This document shows, in pieces, positions 1 through 6,610 of a DNA stretch of 17,538 nt. Position 1 is the stretch's first letter, and each line of letters begins with the position of its first letter. This DNA comes from Salinisphaera sp. UBA6602 (GTDB lineage: Bacteria > Pseudomonadota > Gammaproteobacteria > Nevskiales > Salinisphaeraceae), in contig DJIE01000056.1 of the NCBI GenBank assembly GCA_002433465.1, positions 1,934-19,471 of the forward strand. The letters run 5' to 3'. The notes under the pieces were generated by a model. It did not search any database and was not told the DNA's origin. It saw only the letters and a list, made by a program, of their open reading frames with translations. A program made the position numbers and the translations under genes.

Positions 1-1695
1 TCCGAAGGCGACGTGATCGCGCTCATCGAAGCCGCCGATGAAGACGGCGGTGAGGATGAAGGCGACGACGATCCGGACGACGCCAGCTCAAATGAAGGCG
101 ATGACGGCGAAACCGAAAGCGACGAGCAGAAGGACAAAGACGACAAGGCCGCGAAATCGGACAAGTCCGGCAAGTCGGACAAGTCGAACGAGAAGAAATC
201 CGAGTCCAAGGACAAATCGGCCGACAAGAAACAGTCGTCCGATTCGAAGCAGCCGAAAAAGAAGGCGGACAAGCCCGCGAGCGGCGATCACGACTACGAT
301 TGCGACGTGCTCGTTCTCGGCTCCGGCCCGGGCGGCTACAGCGCCGCCTTCCGTGCCGCCGACCTGGGTCTGAACGTCACCCTGGTCGAGCGCCACAGCG
401 TGCTCGGCGGTGTATGCCTCAACGTCGGCTGTATTCCCTCCAAGGCCCTGCTGCATTCGGCCAAGGTGATTGAAGACGCGGCCAACATGGCCAATCACGG
501 CGTCACTTTCGGCAAGCCCGAAATCGATCTGCCCAAGCTGCTCGACTACAAGCAGTCCGTCATCGACCAGCTCACCGGCGGCCTGAAATCCATGGCCTCC
601 AAGCGCAAGGTCAATATCGTCAACGGCACGGGCACCTTTGCCGACGCCCACACGCTCAAGATCGAAGGCAGCGACGACACCGACCAGATCACCTTCAACA
701 ACGCGATTATTGCGGTCGGCTCCGAGCCGGTCATGCTGCCCGGCTGGCCCGAGGACGAGCGCATCTGGACCTCGGAGGAAGCCCTATCCCCTGACGAAAT
801 CCCAGGCTCGCTGCTCGTTGTCGGCGGCGGCATCATCGGCTGCGAAATCGCCAACGTCTATGCCGCCCACGGCACCGAAGTGGACGTGGTCGAAATGACC
901 GACAGCCTCATTCCCGGCGCCGATAAGGACCTCATCAAACCGCTCACCAAGCGCATGAAGAAGCGCTGCGGCAATATCTGGGTGTCCACCAAGGTCACCG
1001 GCTTGGAAGCCGGCGACAAGCTCACGGCGAGCTTTGAAGGCGACGACGCGCCCAAGTCCAAGGACTACGACCGCGTGCTGGTCGCCATCGGCCGCAAGCC
1101 CAACGGCGCCAAGATTGGCGCCGACAAGGCCGGGGTCGAAGTCGACGAGCGTGGCTTCATCGGCATCGACAAACAGTGTCGTACCAACGTCGACAACATC
1201 TTCGCCATCGGCGACGTCTCCGGCGAACCCCAGCTCGCCCACCGGGCGACGCATCAGGGCAAGGTCGCCGCCGAATGCTGTGCCGGCGAAAAAGCCGCCT
1301 TCGATGCCAAGGTCATCCCCTCCGTCGTCTATACGGATCCGGAAGTCGCCTGGACCGGTGTGACCGAAACCCAGGCCAAGAAAGACGGCATCGAATACAC
1401 CAAGGGCGCCTTCCCCTGGGCCGCCAACGGCCGTGCCATCGGCCTCGACGCCACCGACGGCAACACCAAGCTGCTGTTCGGCAGCGACGGCCGCATCATC
1501 GGTGCCGGCGCGGTCGGTAGCGGTGCCGGCGATCTCATCGCCGAAACCTGTCTCGCCATCGAAATGGGCGCGAACGCCGACGATATCGGCCTGACCATCC
1601 ACCCGCACCCGACGCTGGCCGAAACGGTGGGTATGGCCGCCGAGGCAGAAGCCGGGACGCTCACGGATTTGTATATTCCGAAGAAGAAAAAATAG
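1..1695 (+). CDS. lpdA: dihydrolipoyl dehydrogenase (E3) with N-terminal lipoyl domain, 5' truncated by the window
   Basis: This flavoprotein reoxidises the dihydrolipoyl groups of 2-oxoacid dehydrogenase complexes with NAD+. The reading frame is open at base 1. Its first residues (SEGDVIALIEA) look like the last strand of a lipoyl domain, so the gene starts upstream. Next comes an unusual charged linker of about 85 residues (about nt 37-290), first Asp/Glu-rich, then Lys/Ser/Asp-rich with repeats of KSDKSGKSDKS type. The E3 core begins near nt 295: FAD-binding GSGPGGY, redox disulfide CLNVGCIPSK (Cys codons at 415 and 430), NAD-binding VVGGGIIGCE, second FAD motif IFAIGDV, and the catalytic HPHPTLAE His-Glu pair near the C-terminus. 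The core is full length and every key residue is present. A strong terminator follows, so this is probably the last gene of its operon, likely behind E1 and E2 genes outside the window. Whether it serves pyruvate or 2-oxoglutarate dehydrogenase cannot be told here. Confidence 0.95.
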   Translation, partial: SEGDVIALIEAADEDGGEDEGDDDPDDASSNEGDDGETESDEQKDKDDKAAKSDKSGKSDKSNEKKSESKDKSADKKQSSDSKQPKKKADKPASGDHDYDCDVLVLGSGPGGYSAAFRAADLGLNVTLVERHSVLGGVCLNVGCIPSKALLHSAKVIEDAANMANHGVTFGKPEIDLPKLLDYKQSVIDQLTGGLKSMASKRKVNIVNGTGTFADAHTLKIEGSDDTDQITFNNAIIAVGSEPVMLPGWPEDERIWTSEEALSPDEIPGSLLVVGGGIIGCEIANVYAAHGTEVDVVEMTDSLIPGADKDLIKPLTKRMKKRCGNIWVSTKVTGLEAGDKLTASFEGDDAPKSKDYDRVLVAIGRKPNGAKIGADKAGVEVDERGFIGIDKQCRTNVDNIFAIGDVSGEPQLAHRATHQGKVAAECCAGEKAAFDAKVIPSVVYTDPEVAWTGVTETQAKKDGIEYTKGAFPWAANGRAIGLDATDGNTKLLFGSDGRIIGAGAVGSGAGDLIAETCLAIEMGANADDIGLTIHPHPTLAETVGMAAEAEAGTLTDLYIPKKKK

Positions 1696-1720
1696 CGCGG
1701 CTCACACTCTGCTGCGATCA

Positions 1721-1748
1721 AAAGGCCGGCCGTTCGCCGGCCTTTTTT
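1721..1748 (+). terminator. Rho-independent terminator after lpdA
   Basis: A perfect 10-base inverted repeat (aaaggccggc / gccggccttt) with loop cgttc is followed by a run of six T. It starts 26 bases after the lpdA stop codon and closes the operon. Confidence 0.9.
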
Positions 1749-1765
1749 ATGTTCGCCCGCGACAG

Positions 1766-1794
1766 TTGCTCAGGTTGCATGCTGGCGCTACTGT
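1766..1794 (+). promoter_or_regulatory. possible sigma-70 promoter for the vapBC pair
   Basis: TTGCTC (1766-1771) and TACTGT (1789-1794) are spaced by 17 bases, 27 bases ahead of the antitoxin GTG. The -35 match is good and the -10 match weak. The position, between the lpdA terminator and the antitoxin gene, is what makes it plausible. Confidence 0.3.
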
Positions 1795-1821
1795 GGTGAT
1801 GAACATTTGTGGGGATGCCAC

Positions 1822-2094
1822 GTGAGCCGCTTGAGCATCGATATACCCGACGAACTGCACCGTGCAATCAAATCGGAAGCCTCGCTGAGGGGGCTGAGCT
1901 TACGAGACTACGTCTTGCGTCGGCTGGGGACGTCAGAACACCGCGAACCCAAAGCAGACGGACCGCGATTCAGCGACTCCGGGTTGAGCGGCCTTTGGGC
2001 CGATCGAAACGACATGGCGGACCCGGATGCCTGGGTGCGTGATCAGCGCAAGGGCCGTCGGTTTGAGCAATCGCCGGGCGATGATGCTGATTGA
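1822..2094 (+). CDS. VapB/FitA-type ribbon-helix-helix antitoxin
   Basis: This is a predicted antitoxin that binds and neutralises the adjacent PIN-domain toxin and represses the shared promoter. The protein has about 90 residues. Its N-terminus, starting VSRLSIDIPDELHRAI and continuing with a SLRGLSLRDYVLRRL helix, is the ribbon-helix-helix DNA-binding fold typical of FitA-like antitoxins. The C-terminal half, with a DPDAWVRDQR segment, would be the toxin-wrapping tail. I chose the GTG at 1822 because gggga lies six bases upstream; a TTG five codons earlier is possible but has no such site. The 3' end overlaps the toxin start by 11-14 bases, the usual arrangement for translational coupling. 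The family call is confident. The exact name (VapB, FitA or Phd-like) is not certain. Confidence 0.85.
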   Translation: MSRLSIDIPDELHRAIKSEASLRGLSLRDYVLRRLGTSEHREPKADGPRFSDSGLSGLWADRNDMADPDAWVRDQRKGRRFEQSPGDDAD

Positions 2095-2461
2095 TACCGA
2101 TGTGGTGATCTGGGCGACGCGCGGTGATGCGTCCGCGGTGCAGACCGTCGATGCAATAGATCAGCCGGCTCTATCGATCGTCACGGTAATCGAGCTCATG
2201 CAAGGCGCACGGGATGCGCGGGAGCTTGAGAATATCGAACGTGGTCTCGACAACTGGGGCGTCAACGTCGTGCCAATCAATGCGGCAACTGGCAACATCG
2301 CCAGAGATTTGATTAGAGATCACGTGCTCTCCGACGGTCTATTCCTGGCGGACGCTCTCATCGCGGCTACAGCGATACATAATGAACTCACGCTGTTGAG
2401 CGGCAACCGAAAGCACTTCGAAAAGATTGAGCGCTTGGATTTCCGAGCGTTCATGCGATGA
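2081..2461 (+). CDS. vapC: VapC/FitB-type PIN-domain ribonuclease toxin
   Basis: This is a predicted toxin endoribonuclease of the PIN superfamily; VapC proteins cut initiator tRNA or rRNA when freed from the antitoxin. The sequence shows the PIN hallmarks. There is an LIDTDVVIW start with the first acidic residue. The VTVIELMQGA helix carries the conserved Glu (about residue 37 counted from the second Met), and GLFLADALIAATA carries the third acidic residue (about 90). The terminal LTLLSGNRKHFEKI segment is typical of the family. At 125-126 residues the length is normal and no frame break is seen. Two adjacent ATG codons (2081 and 2084) could both start it. The gene overlaps its antitoxin and looks intact. 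The remains of a second toxin-antitoxin module begin within six bases of its stop codon. Confidence 0.9.
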   Translation: MMLIDTDVVIWATRGDASAVQTVDAIDQPALSIVTVIELMQGARDARELENIERGLDNWGVNVVPINAATGNIARDLIRDHVLSDGLFLADALIAATAIHNELTLLSGNRKHFEKIERLDFRAFMR

Positions 2462-2466
2462 ATGCT

Positions 2467-2532
2467 TGCTGTTTCCGCCGCCACCGGATGCGTAGACATC
2501 GGATCAGTGTCGAGATCGTCGACGACTACTAG
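2467..2532 (+). pseudogene. higB: C-terminal remnant of a HigB-type toxin
   Basis: Read in frame up to the TAG at 2530-2532, this stretch ends in ISVEIVDDY preceded by CFR. This resembles the C-terminal ICFRW...VEIVDYH tail of RelE/HigB toxins, as I remember the family. There is no start codon and no upstream part: the frame begins right after vapC. It lies 11 bases ahead of a recognisable but frameshifted higA, the normal higB-higA spacing, which supports the reading. Only about 21 codons survive, so it cannot encode an active toxin. Confidence 0.6.
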
Positions 2533-2543
2533 CGGGTGCTCCG

Positions 2544-2804
2544 ATGACCGAACTAACCAACATTCACCCGGGCAGAAATTCTGCTTGATGACTTTCTGAA
2601 GCCGATGGCACTGAGCCAAAACCGACTGGCCCGTGCAATCGACGTGCCGCCCGTCGTATTAACGAGATCGTGCTGGGAAAGCGGGCGATCAACGCGGATA
2701 CCGCGGTACGGTTGGCCCGGTATTTTGGAACGAGCGAGCAATTCCGGATGGGATTGCAGGCCGATTACGATCTGGAAGAGGTGCATCGCGCCGAGGTCGC
2801 GTGA
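2544..2804 (+). pseudogene. higA: frameshifted HigA-type antitoxin (XRE helix-turn-helix)
   Basis: The ATG at 2544 opens MTELTNIHPG, the usual N-terminus of HigA antitoxins. The frame then shifts by an apparent extra base near 2574 and would stop after five more codons. In the shifted frame it continues EILLDDFLKPM and LSQNRLARAIDVPP, the helix-turn-helix region. A missing base near 2651 restores the original frame: RRINEIVLGKRAI, then DTAVRLARYFGTSEQF, LQADYDLEEVHRAEVA and the TGA at 2802. The whole HigA domain of about 87 codons can thus be traced across one insertion and one deletion. As written it is non-functional, unless both shifts are sequencing errors. Its toxin partner is reduced to a C-terminal stub, which fits real decay. 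Confidence 0.8.
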
Positions 2805-2813
2805 GCAACCTAG

Positions 2814-2842
2814 ATAAGGATACTGTCCTCGGATATCCTTAT
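2814..2842. repeat. 9-base inverted repeat after the higA remnant
   Basis: ataaggata (2814-2822) and tatccttat (2834-2842) are exact reverse complements around an 11-base loop. It begins 10 bases past the higA stop and precedes the terminator at 2855. Its loop and right arm also contain a degenerate copy of the ggggacagtatact-type motif found at both ends of the transposase unit further right. Confidence 0.6.
2818..2835 (+). repeat. degenerate copy of the RAYT-flanking motif
   Basis: ggatactgtcctcggata matches gtatactgtccccgaata at 7312-7329 in 15 of 18 positions by eye and has the same orientation. It lies immediately left of the AT-richer methylase cassette. Confidence 0.5.
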
Positions 2843-2854
2843 ACGCCTACGACT

Positions 2855-2882
2855 AAAAGCCGGCATTTTGCCGGCTTTTTTT
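2855..2882 (+). terminator. Rho-independent terminator after the toxin-antitoxin region
   Basis: An 11-base perfect stem (aaaagccggca / tgccggctttt) with a TTT loop runs into a seven-base T-run. It isolates the vapBC/higBA region from the methylase cassette to the right. Confidence 0.9.
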
Positions 2883-2884
2883 AT

Positions 2885-3144
2885 GGTTCTTGCGTTTACG
2901 CGAGTAGGCGGTTCGCCTATTGTTGATTTCCGTAGCTGCTCGCTAACGAAGGATCATGGCAGTGCTGCGAATGTTCAGCCGAGCGCCGTTATGCGCCAAG
3001 GTGTTCTCGGTCCGATGGGTTTAATCGTTCGCGACGTAGCGATCGAAAATACGCTTTCTTACGCGCTCTAACGTGATACATGCGCAACGAGATTGGCGGC
3101 TTTTAATAAACTTCGCTTAAATCTGAGTGCGAAAAGGGGAAATA
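2885..3144. other. non-coding leader of the methylase cassette
   Basis: This stretch of about 260 bases has no convincing gene. A small hairpin (taggcg gtt cgccta, 2905-2919) lies near its left end. A possible promoter for the cassette is TTGGCG (3093-3098) with TTAAAT (3117-3122) at an 18-base spacing. If used, it gives only a short 5' leader. Base composition becomes visibly richer in A+T toward the right. The promoter assignment is weak. Confidence 0.35.
3093..3122 (+). promoter_or_regulatory. weak promoter candidate for the ParB-like/methylase cassette
   Basis: TTGGCG and TTAAAT with 18-base spacing lie 23-52 bases ahead of the preferred GTG. Each box matches about four of six consensus positions. 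It is included because it is the only reasonable pair close to the gene start. Confidence 0.25.
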
Positions 3145-4635
3145 GTGGCTTACGAATGGCTTCAAAATCGTTACCTACGATCAGTGGATCAGCTAAGACT
3201 CTGGCGCGAGAATCCGCGTTTAGACCCCGAAGAGACCCATTTAACTAATACCGACTACGCGGCCGATCTACTTAATCATTCTGGCGAACGCCAGTCGTTT
3301 ATTGAATTAATAAAATCGATTGCGAAAAACGGTTTCATACCCGCAGACCCAATCGTCGTTTGGAAAAACGATAATAACGAACGGTTTTACGTTGCTGAGG
3401 GTAACAGGAGAGTTTTAGCGCTTAAGCTATTACGTCACCCGAGTAAAGCGCCTAAATCCATCCGAAGCATCGTTACAAAACAGGCTAGATTCATAAATCG
3501 CGATAATATCGCGAAGATAGAGGTTTCTATCGCCCCCAGCTTTGAGTCAGCCGAGTGGTATATCAATCAAAGACATGCAACAAGCGGGTTACAAAGGGGT
3601 TGGTCTCGACATCAGCAGCAACGTTGGATCGCAAAGCTTTACGATAAATATGAAGGCGACGTTTCTATAATCACGGAAATAACAGGGTTCACCAAACCGG
3701 AACTGGAGAGCACCCTTAGAATTCTCTATCTCAGAGACATCGCACTCAAACGTGAAGTTTTAGAACTTCTGGAGCCAGAAGAACGGGAAGCGGTTCGCTC
3801 TCATCGCTTGCCTATGACAATTCTTGAGCGTTGGTTCGATAACACAGTCGTTCGAGAAACGTGGGGTTTAGAGGCCAACGGAAGCAAAGCGAGCATAACA
3901 TCTGACGAGTCGTCCTTTTACAGAGCTTATGCATTATGGATTTCTTTAGTTTTAAGACGGAACGAGCCCGATGTGCCTATCCAAATTAATACTCGAACTA
4001 TTACGACAAATTTAGATCAGATTCTGGCGTATCTGCCTGCCGTAAAAAGCAGCATTTCTAACCGGAACGACGAAGAAGGCGAAGACAGTACTTCGGAAGA
4101 GGCAGCAGATGATGCGAGCAAAAACGACGCAGAGTCAGATGACGAAGTAAATTCTCCCAAGAAGACTCGAACGAACGTAAAAAACCCCAACAGGCCAAGG
4201 TTAGTACCGGAAGAGTGCGACCTCGATACTGGTAATCACAAACTTGAATCTCTTTTCGAAGAATTCAAAATTATTCCGTATCGCTACAAAAATTGCGTGG
4301 CGGCATCTTTGAGAGTATTCGTAGATCTCTCAGTGCTCGAACATATCAATTCCCAAAATCTAGTGGGCGCTATAGAGGCGCGCTATCATTGTGCTCTTAA
4401 GGATGTTCCGTTGAAAAAGCGATTGGAATATCTGAAGTCTAATACAGAGTTAAATAAGGACGCGGTGAAGGTGATTAGTAAGTTAGTAAACTCAGATAAT
4501 GAATATAGCCTAGATACGCTGAACAATTACATTCATGGCACGAATAATCATCACACTAATAAAGCTTTTCTAAACGGATTTTGGGACTTTCTCTTTCCTC
4601 TCTTAGAGGTATTGCTGGATATCGAGTACCGCTGA
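3145..4635 (+). CDS. ParB/Srx-fold protein with helix-turn-helix, acidic linker and helical C-terminal domain
   Basis: The protein has 496 residues. The N-terminal part matches the ParB/sulfiredoxin-like fold: LRLWRENPRLDP near residue 18, IAKNGFIPADPIVVW near 59-73, and the signature VAEGNRRVLALKLL at 83-96, where GNRR replaces the GERR/GHRR nucleotide-binding box. Residues about 150-205 (HQQQRWIAKLYDKY...TEITGFTKPELESTLRILYL) look like the ParB helix-turn-helix. Residues about 308-345 form a strongly acidic, low-complexity linker. The C-terminal 120 residues form a helical module ending in LDTLNNYIHGTN and a FWDFLFPLLEVL helix. I have seen this pattern in C-terminal domains of defence-like proteins but cannot name it. 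The GTG at 3145 was chosen because aggggaa lies just upstream; a GTG at 3127 is the alternative. The stop codon overlaps the start of the methyltransferase gene. Plausible roles are recognition subunit, nuclease or regulator of the methyltransferase. It is not a chromosome-partition ParB, since no parA is present. Confidence 0.7.
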   Translation: MAYEWLQNRYLRSVDQLRLWRENPRLDPEETHLTNTDYAADLLNHSGERQSFIELIKSIAKNGFIPADPIVVWKNDNNERFYVAEGNRRVLALKLLRHPSKAPKSIRSIVTKQARFINRDNIAKIEVSIAPSFESAEWYINQRHATSGLQRGWSRHQQQRWIAKLYDKYEGDVSIITEITGFTKPELESTLRILYLRDIALKREVLELLEPEEREAVRSHRLPMTILERWFDNTVVRETWGLEANGSKASITSDESSFYRAYALWISLVLRRNEPDVPIQINTRTITTNLDQILAYLPAVKSSISNRNDEEGEDSTSEEAADDASKNDAESDDEVNSPKKTRTNVKNPNRPRLVPEECDLDTGNHKLESLFEEFKIIPYRYKNCVAASLRVFVDLSVLEHINSQNLVGAIEARYHCALKDVPLKKRLEYLKSNTELNKDAVKVISKLVNSDNEYSLDTLNNYIHGTNNHHTNKAFLNGFWDFLFPLLEVLLDIEYR

Positions 4636-5546
4636 TGAGCTCAATGATTTCACCATTACGCTACCCAGGAGGGAAGGCGAGACTAGCGGTTTATATAGAA
4701 GAGCTTTTGACAAAAAATCGGCTGGACGGTGGCACGTATGTCGAGCCATTTGCCGGGGGCGCCGCTATTGCGTGGACGTTACTCGATCGAAAAATAGTGA
4801 GTAAAGTCTATTTAAATGATCTGAGCGAAAGTGTATACGCGTTTTGGTATTGCGTTTTTAATAGGACAGATGACCTTTGCAAAAAAATTAAGGCGGCGAA
4901 AGTAACCGTCGATGAATGGGATATACAAAAGAAAGTTTATCGCTCGGTTAACGCGAGCGTATTGGACAGAGCATTTGCGACGCTTTTTTTGAATCGTACG
5001 AACCGATCAGGAATCCTTTCTGCAGGCATGATCGGAGGACGGGAGCAGAAGGGGACATACAAGATCGATTGCCGGTTCAATAAAGATAGTTTGACGGACC
5101 GTATTAAACAGATCGCTGCACACGGGTCGAAAGTTATTCTATCTCGGATTGATGCGCGTGAATTTCTCATCGAAATTCAGGAAGGTTTAGGTGCGAAAAG
5201 TTTGATCAATATCGATCCTCCGTATTTCGACCAAGGGAGAAAGCTCTACTTGGATTTCCTACAACCGGATGATCACCGCGACCTCGGCGAAATAGTACGA
5301 AGTATTGGCAGCCCGTGGATTGTGACCTACGATAATACGCCGGAGATAAAGGAAATTTATGAAGGATGTGTGCAACGGTATTATGGGATTACATATACAG
5401 CGCAGACAAAAAGAAAAGGCAGAGAGATCCTTATATTGTCCCGCCTACTCAAAGACGTTGATATCCCGCCGGATATAAATAGGACTACGTTTGAAAGAAT
5501 GCGGCGGGATGAAGCGCGAGCATTCTGTTGTGAAGTCGTAACTTAA
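4635..5546 (+). CDS. D12-class DNA adenine N6-methyltransferase
   Basis: It transfers a methyl group from S-adenosylmethionine to N6 of adenine in DNA. The 303-residue protein shows the Dam/D12 class motifs in order: SPLRYPGGKARL at the N-terminus, the SAM-binding loop YVEPFAGGAAIAW (residues about 35-47), YLNDLSE, the LFLNRTNRSGIL segment (117-128) typical of the family, and the catalytic NIDPPYF (residues 192-198). The start ATG lies in TGATGA, sharing its A with the stop of the ParB-like gene, which implies translational coupling. A second ATG at 4644 is an alternative. No restriction endonuclease is recognisable beside it, so it is either orphan or paired with the ParB-like protein. The tail beyond residue 280 (KDVDIPPDINRTTFERM...) looks family-variable. 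The A+T-rich codon use contrasts with the flanking genes and suggests horizontal transfer. Confidence 0.9.
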   Translation: MSSMISPLRYPGGKARLAVYIEELLTKNRLDGGTYVEPFAGGAAIAWTLLDRKIVSKVYLNDLSESVYAFWYCVFNRTDDLCKKIKAAKVTVDEWDIQKKVYRSVNASVLDRAFATLFLNRTNRSGILSAGMIGGREQKGTYKIDCRFNKDSLTDRIKQIAAHGSKVILSRIDAREFLIEIQEGLGAKSLINIDPPYFDQGRKLYLDFLQPDDHRDLGEIVRSIGSPWIVTYDNTPEIKEIYEGCVQRYYGITYTAQTKRKGREILILSRLLKDVDIPPDINRTTFERMRRDEARAFCCEVVT

Positions 5547-5585
5547 GTGGGTGGGCTCGGCGGAATCGCGATATCGGTACTATGC

Positions 5586-5620
5586 GGAACAGTATGAGTT
5601 GCGGAATCAGGGGACAATAT
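5586..5620 (-). repeat. two degenerate copies of the RAYT-flanking motif
   Basis: ggaacagtat (5586-5595) and ggggacaatat (5610-5620) are one- to two-mismatch versions of ggggacagtat. Each is followed by gag. Both are in the orientation of the copy at 5787 and lie between the methylase stop codon and the IS3 end. Confidence 0.45.
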
Positions 5621-5624
5621 GAGA

Positions 5625-5790
5625 TGGCCCGGCTATTTCGGACACCGAGATCAGGGGTTAGTGGCTAGCTTACGTTCGTAGTTTTCGGGTGTTTGATAAC
5701 TCAGCGACTGGTGTAGTCGCTGGCGGTTATAGAAGACCTCGATGTAGTCGAAGATCGCAGACTTGGCCTGGGATGGCGACTCAGGATATC
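5625..5790 (-). mobile_element. terminal fragment of an IS3-family insertion sequence (orfB C-terminus)
   Basis: Read on the minus strand up to the stop at 5651-5653, the sequence encodes ESPSQAKSAIFDYIEVFYNR followed by QRLHQSLSYQTPENYERKL. This is the very characteristic C-terminal end of IS3-family orfB (DDE integrase) proteins. Only about 45 codons remain, without the catalytic residues, so it is dead. The bases tggcccggctatttcggaca, starting at 5625 just past the stop, begin with TG and are likely the terminal inverted repeat of the element. The other side is cut abruptly at about 5790, exactly where the ggggacagtatact motif begins. Confidence 0.8.
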
Positions 5791-5804
5791 GGGGGACAGT
5801 ATAC
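5787..5804 (-). repeat. left copy of the inverted motif flanking the lipoprotein/RAYT unit
   Basis: On the minus strand this reads gtatactgtcccccgata, nearly identical to gtatactgtccccgaata at 7312 on the plus strand. The 14-base core (agtatactgtcccc, 5792-5805) is an exact inverted repeat of 7311-7324. Together they delimit 1.5 kb containing the lipoprotein and the RAYT transposase. Confidence 0.75.
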
Positions 5805-5805
5805 T

Positions 5806-5962
5806 AATCTCTGATATTGGGCGGTGAACTCGACTGCCAAAAAGGTGTGGTGCGACTCGACCCAGGGCCATTCAGCCGCTTTATAGACAATAGCGTGCGG
5901 CCCTTGATGGCGGGTAATCGTTCAACGCTGTAGTTTCTTCATGATTTTTCCGAAGGGAAATT
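5806..5962. other. intergenic stretch before the lipoprotein gene
   Basis: No gene is seen. On the minus strand a short in-frame run AAEWPW (near 5850-5870) vaguely recalls the DPAEWPWSS segment of RAYT transposases and may be a leftover of one, but the match is too short to call. The ribosome-binding site of the lipoprotein (gaaggga, 5952-5958) lies at the right end. Confidence 0.3.
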
Positions 5963-6502
5963 ATGAAGTATCTCGCCCGTGCCACCACACTGATGGTGAT
6001 CAGCTTCCTGACCGGGTGCGCCGGTATCGTCGGCGGCGAACTCGCCCGGGTCGATCAGACGGCGGTAGCTGTACCGGTGTGTGACGTGCACGACGGCCCG
6101 ACGCCCTATTACTTCGAGGTGGATACCGGCTCCGGTAACGATTACATGGATGAGAATCCGGCTGGGTGGTTGTCCGGGTGGACGTTCGGGCTGTTGCCGA
6201 CCTATTGGCTGTCGCCGGTGCATGCGCAGGCGCGTTTGTACCACCAGAATGTGCAGATCGCGCGCTATCAATATGGCGCGCGGGTTCACAAGTTCTATGG
6301 CCTGCTGTGGGCCTTGCCACTTGTCCCGATCAATGCCTTGGTGGCGGATTACAACGAAGTGCCGGCCAACGAAGGTCTTGGCCTGATGGTGGGCCCCATG
6401 ATTGTTCGCAAGGCGAAGGCACAAGCCTATCTGGATGCGATCGAGAAGCGCGGCCTGGCGCCGGACGAGGTTTGTTACCAACAGGCGGACAGAAAGCGTT
6501 AG
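5963..6502 (+). CDS. putative lipoprotein of unknown function
   Basis: The 179-residue protein begins with a lipoprotein signal peptide: MKYLARATTLMV, a hydrophobic stretch, and the lipobox FLTGC with the lipidated Cys at residue 19. The residue after Cys is Ala, so export to the outer membrane would be expected if Lol sorting applies. The mature part includes a GWLSGWTFGLLPTYWL stretch and a second hydrophobic segment FYGLLWALPLVPINAL (about residues 112-127). These may be membrane-associated or buried hairpins. I cannot name the family. The start is supported by gaaggga five bases upstream. The gene lies between the inverted motif copies at 5787 and 7312 together with the RAYT gene, which is convergent to it, so it may have travelled with the element or simply have been trapped. 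Confidence 0.75.
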   Translation: MKYLARATTLMVISFLTGCAGIVGGELARVDQTAVAVPVCDVHDGPTPYYFEVDTGSGNDYMDENPAGWLSGWTFGLLPTYWLSPVHAQARLYHQNVQIARYQYGARVHKFYGLLWALPLVPINALVADYNEVPANEGLGLMVGPMIVRKAKAQAYLDAIEKRGLAPDEVCYQQADRKR

Positions 6503-6520
6503 CCGGCCGCGGTACATGTG

Positions 6521-6537
6521 CCGCCGGTTTTCGGCGG
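6521..6537. terminator. short hairpin between the convergent lipoprotein and transposase genes
   Basis: ccgccg and cggcgg pair around a GTTTT loop 19 bases after the lipoprotein stop codon. No T-run follows on either strand, so termination activity is uncertain. A near-palindrome, gcggtacatgtgccgc (6509-6524), overlaps its left side. Confidence 0.35.
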
Positions 6538-6610
6538 GATATATACCGGGCTGCAGGCCTGAAGCGACGCCCTGACCCGCGTGCCTGGATCCGGGGAAAG
6601 CATTCTTATC

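Noticed and set aside
2941..2995. Possible integron attC-like arrangement (cgctaacg ... cgttatgcg)
   Set aside because: The outer arms pair only with a bulge, GTTATGC does not fit GTTRRRY, and the inner boxes are not complementary. No integrase is present.
2868..3071. Small open frame of 67 codons between the terminator and the methylase cassette
   Set aside because: It begins inside the terminator, has no ribosome-binding site and an unremarkable composition.
5814..5880. Minus-strand peptide AAEWPW resembling a second RAYT remnant
   Set aside because: Only about four residues match the family segment and the surrounding frame shows no further similarity.
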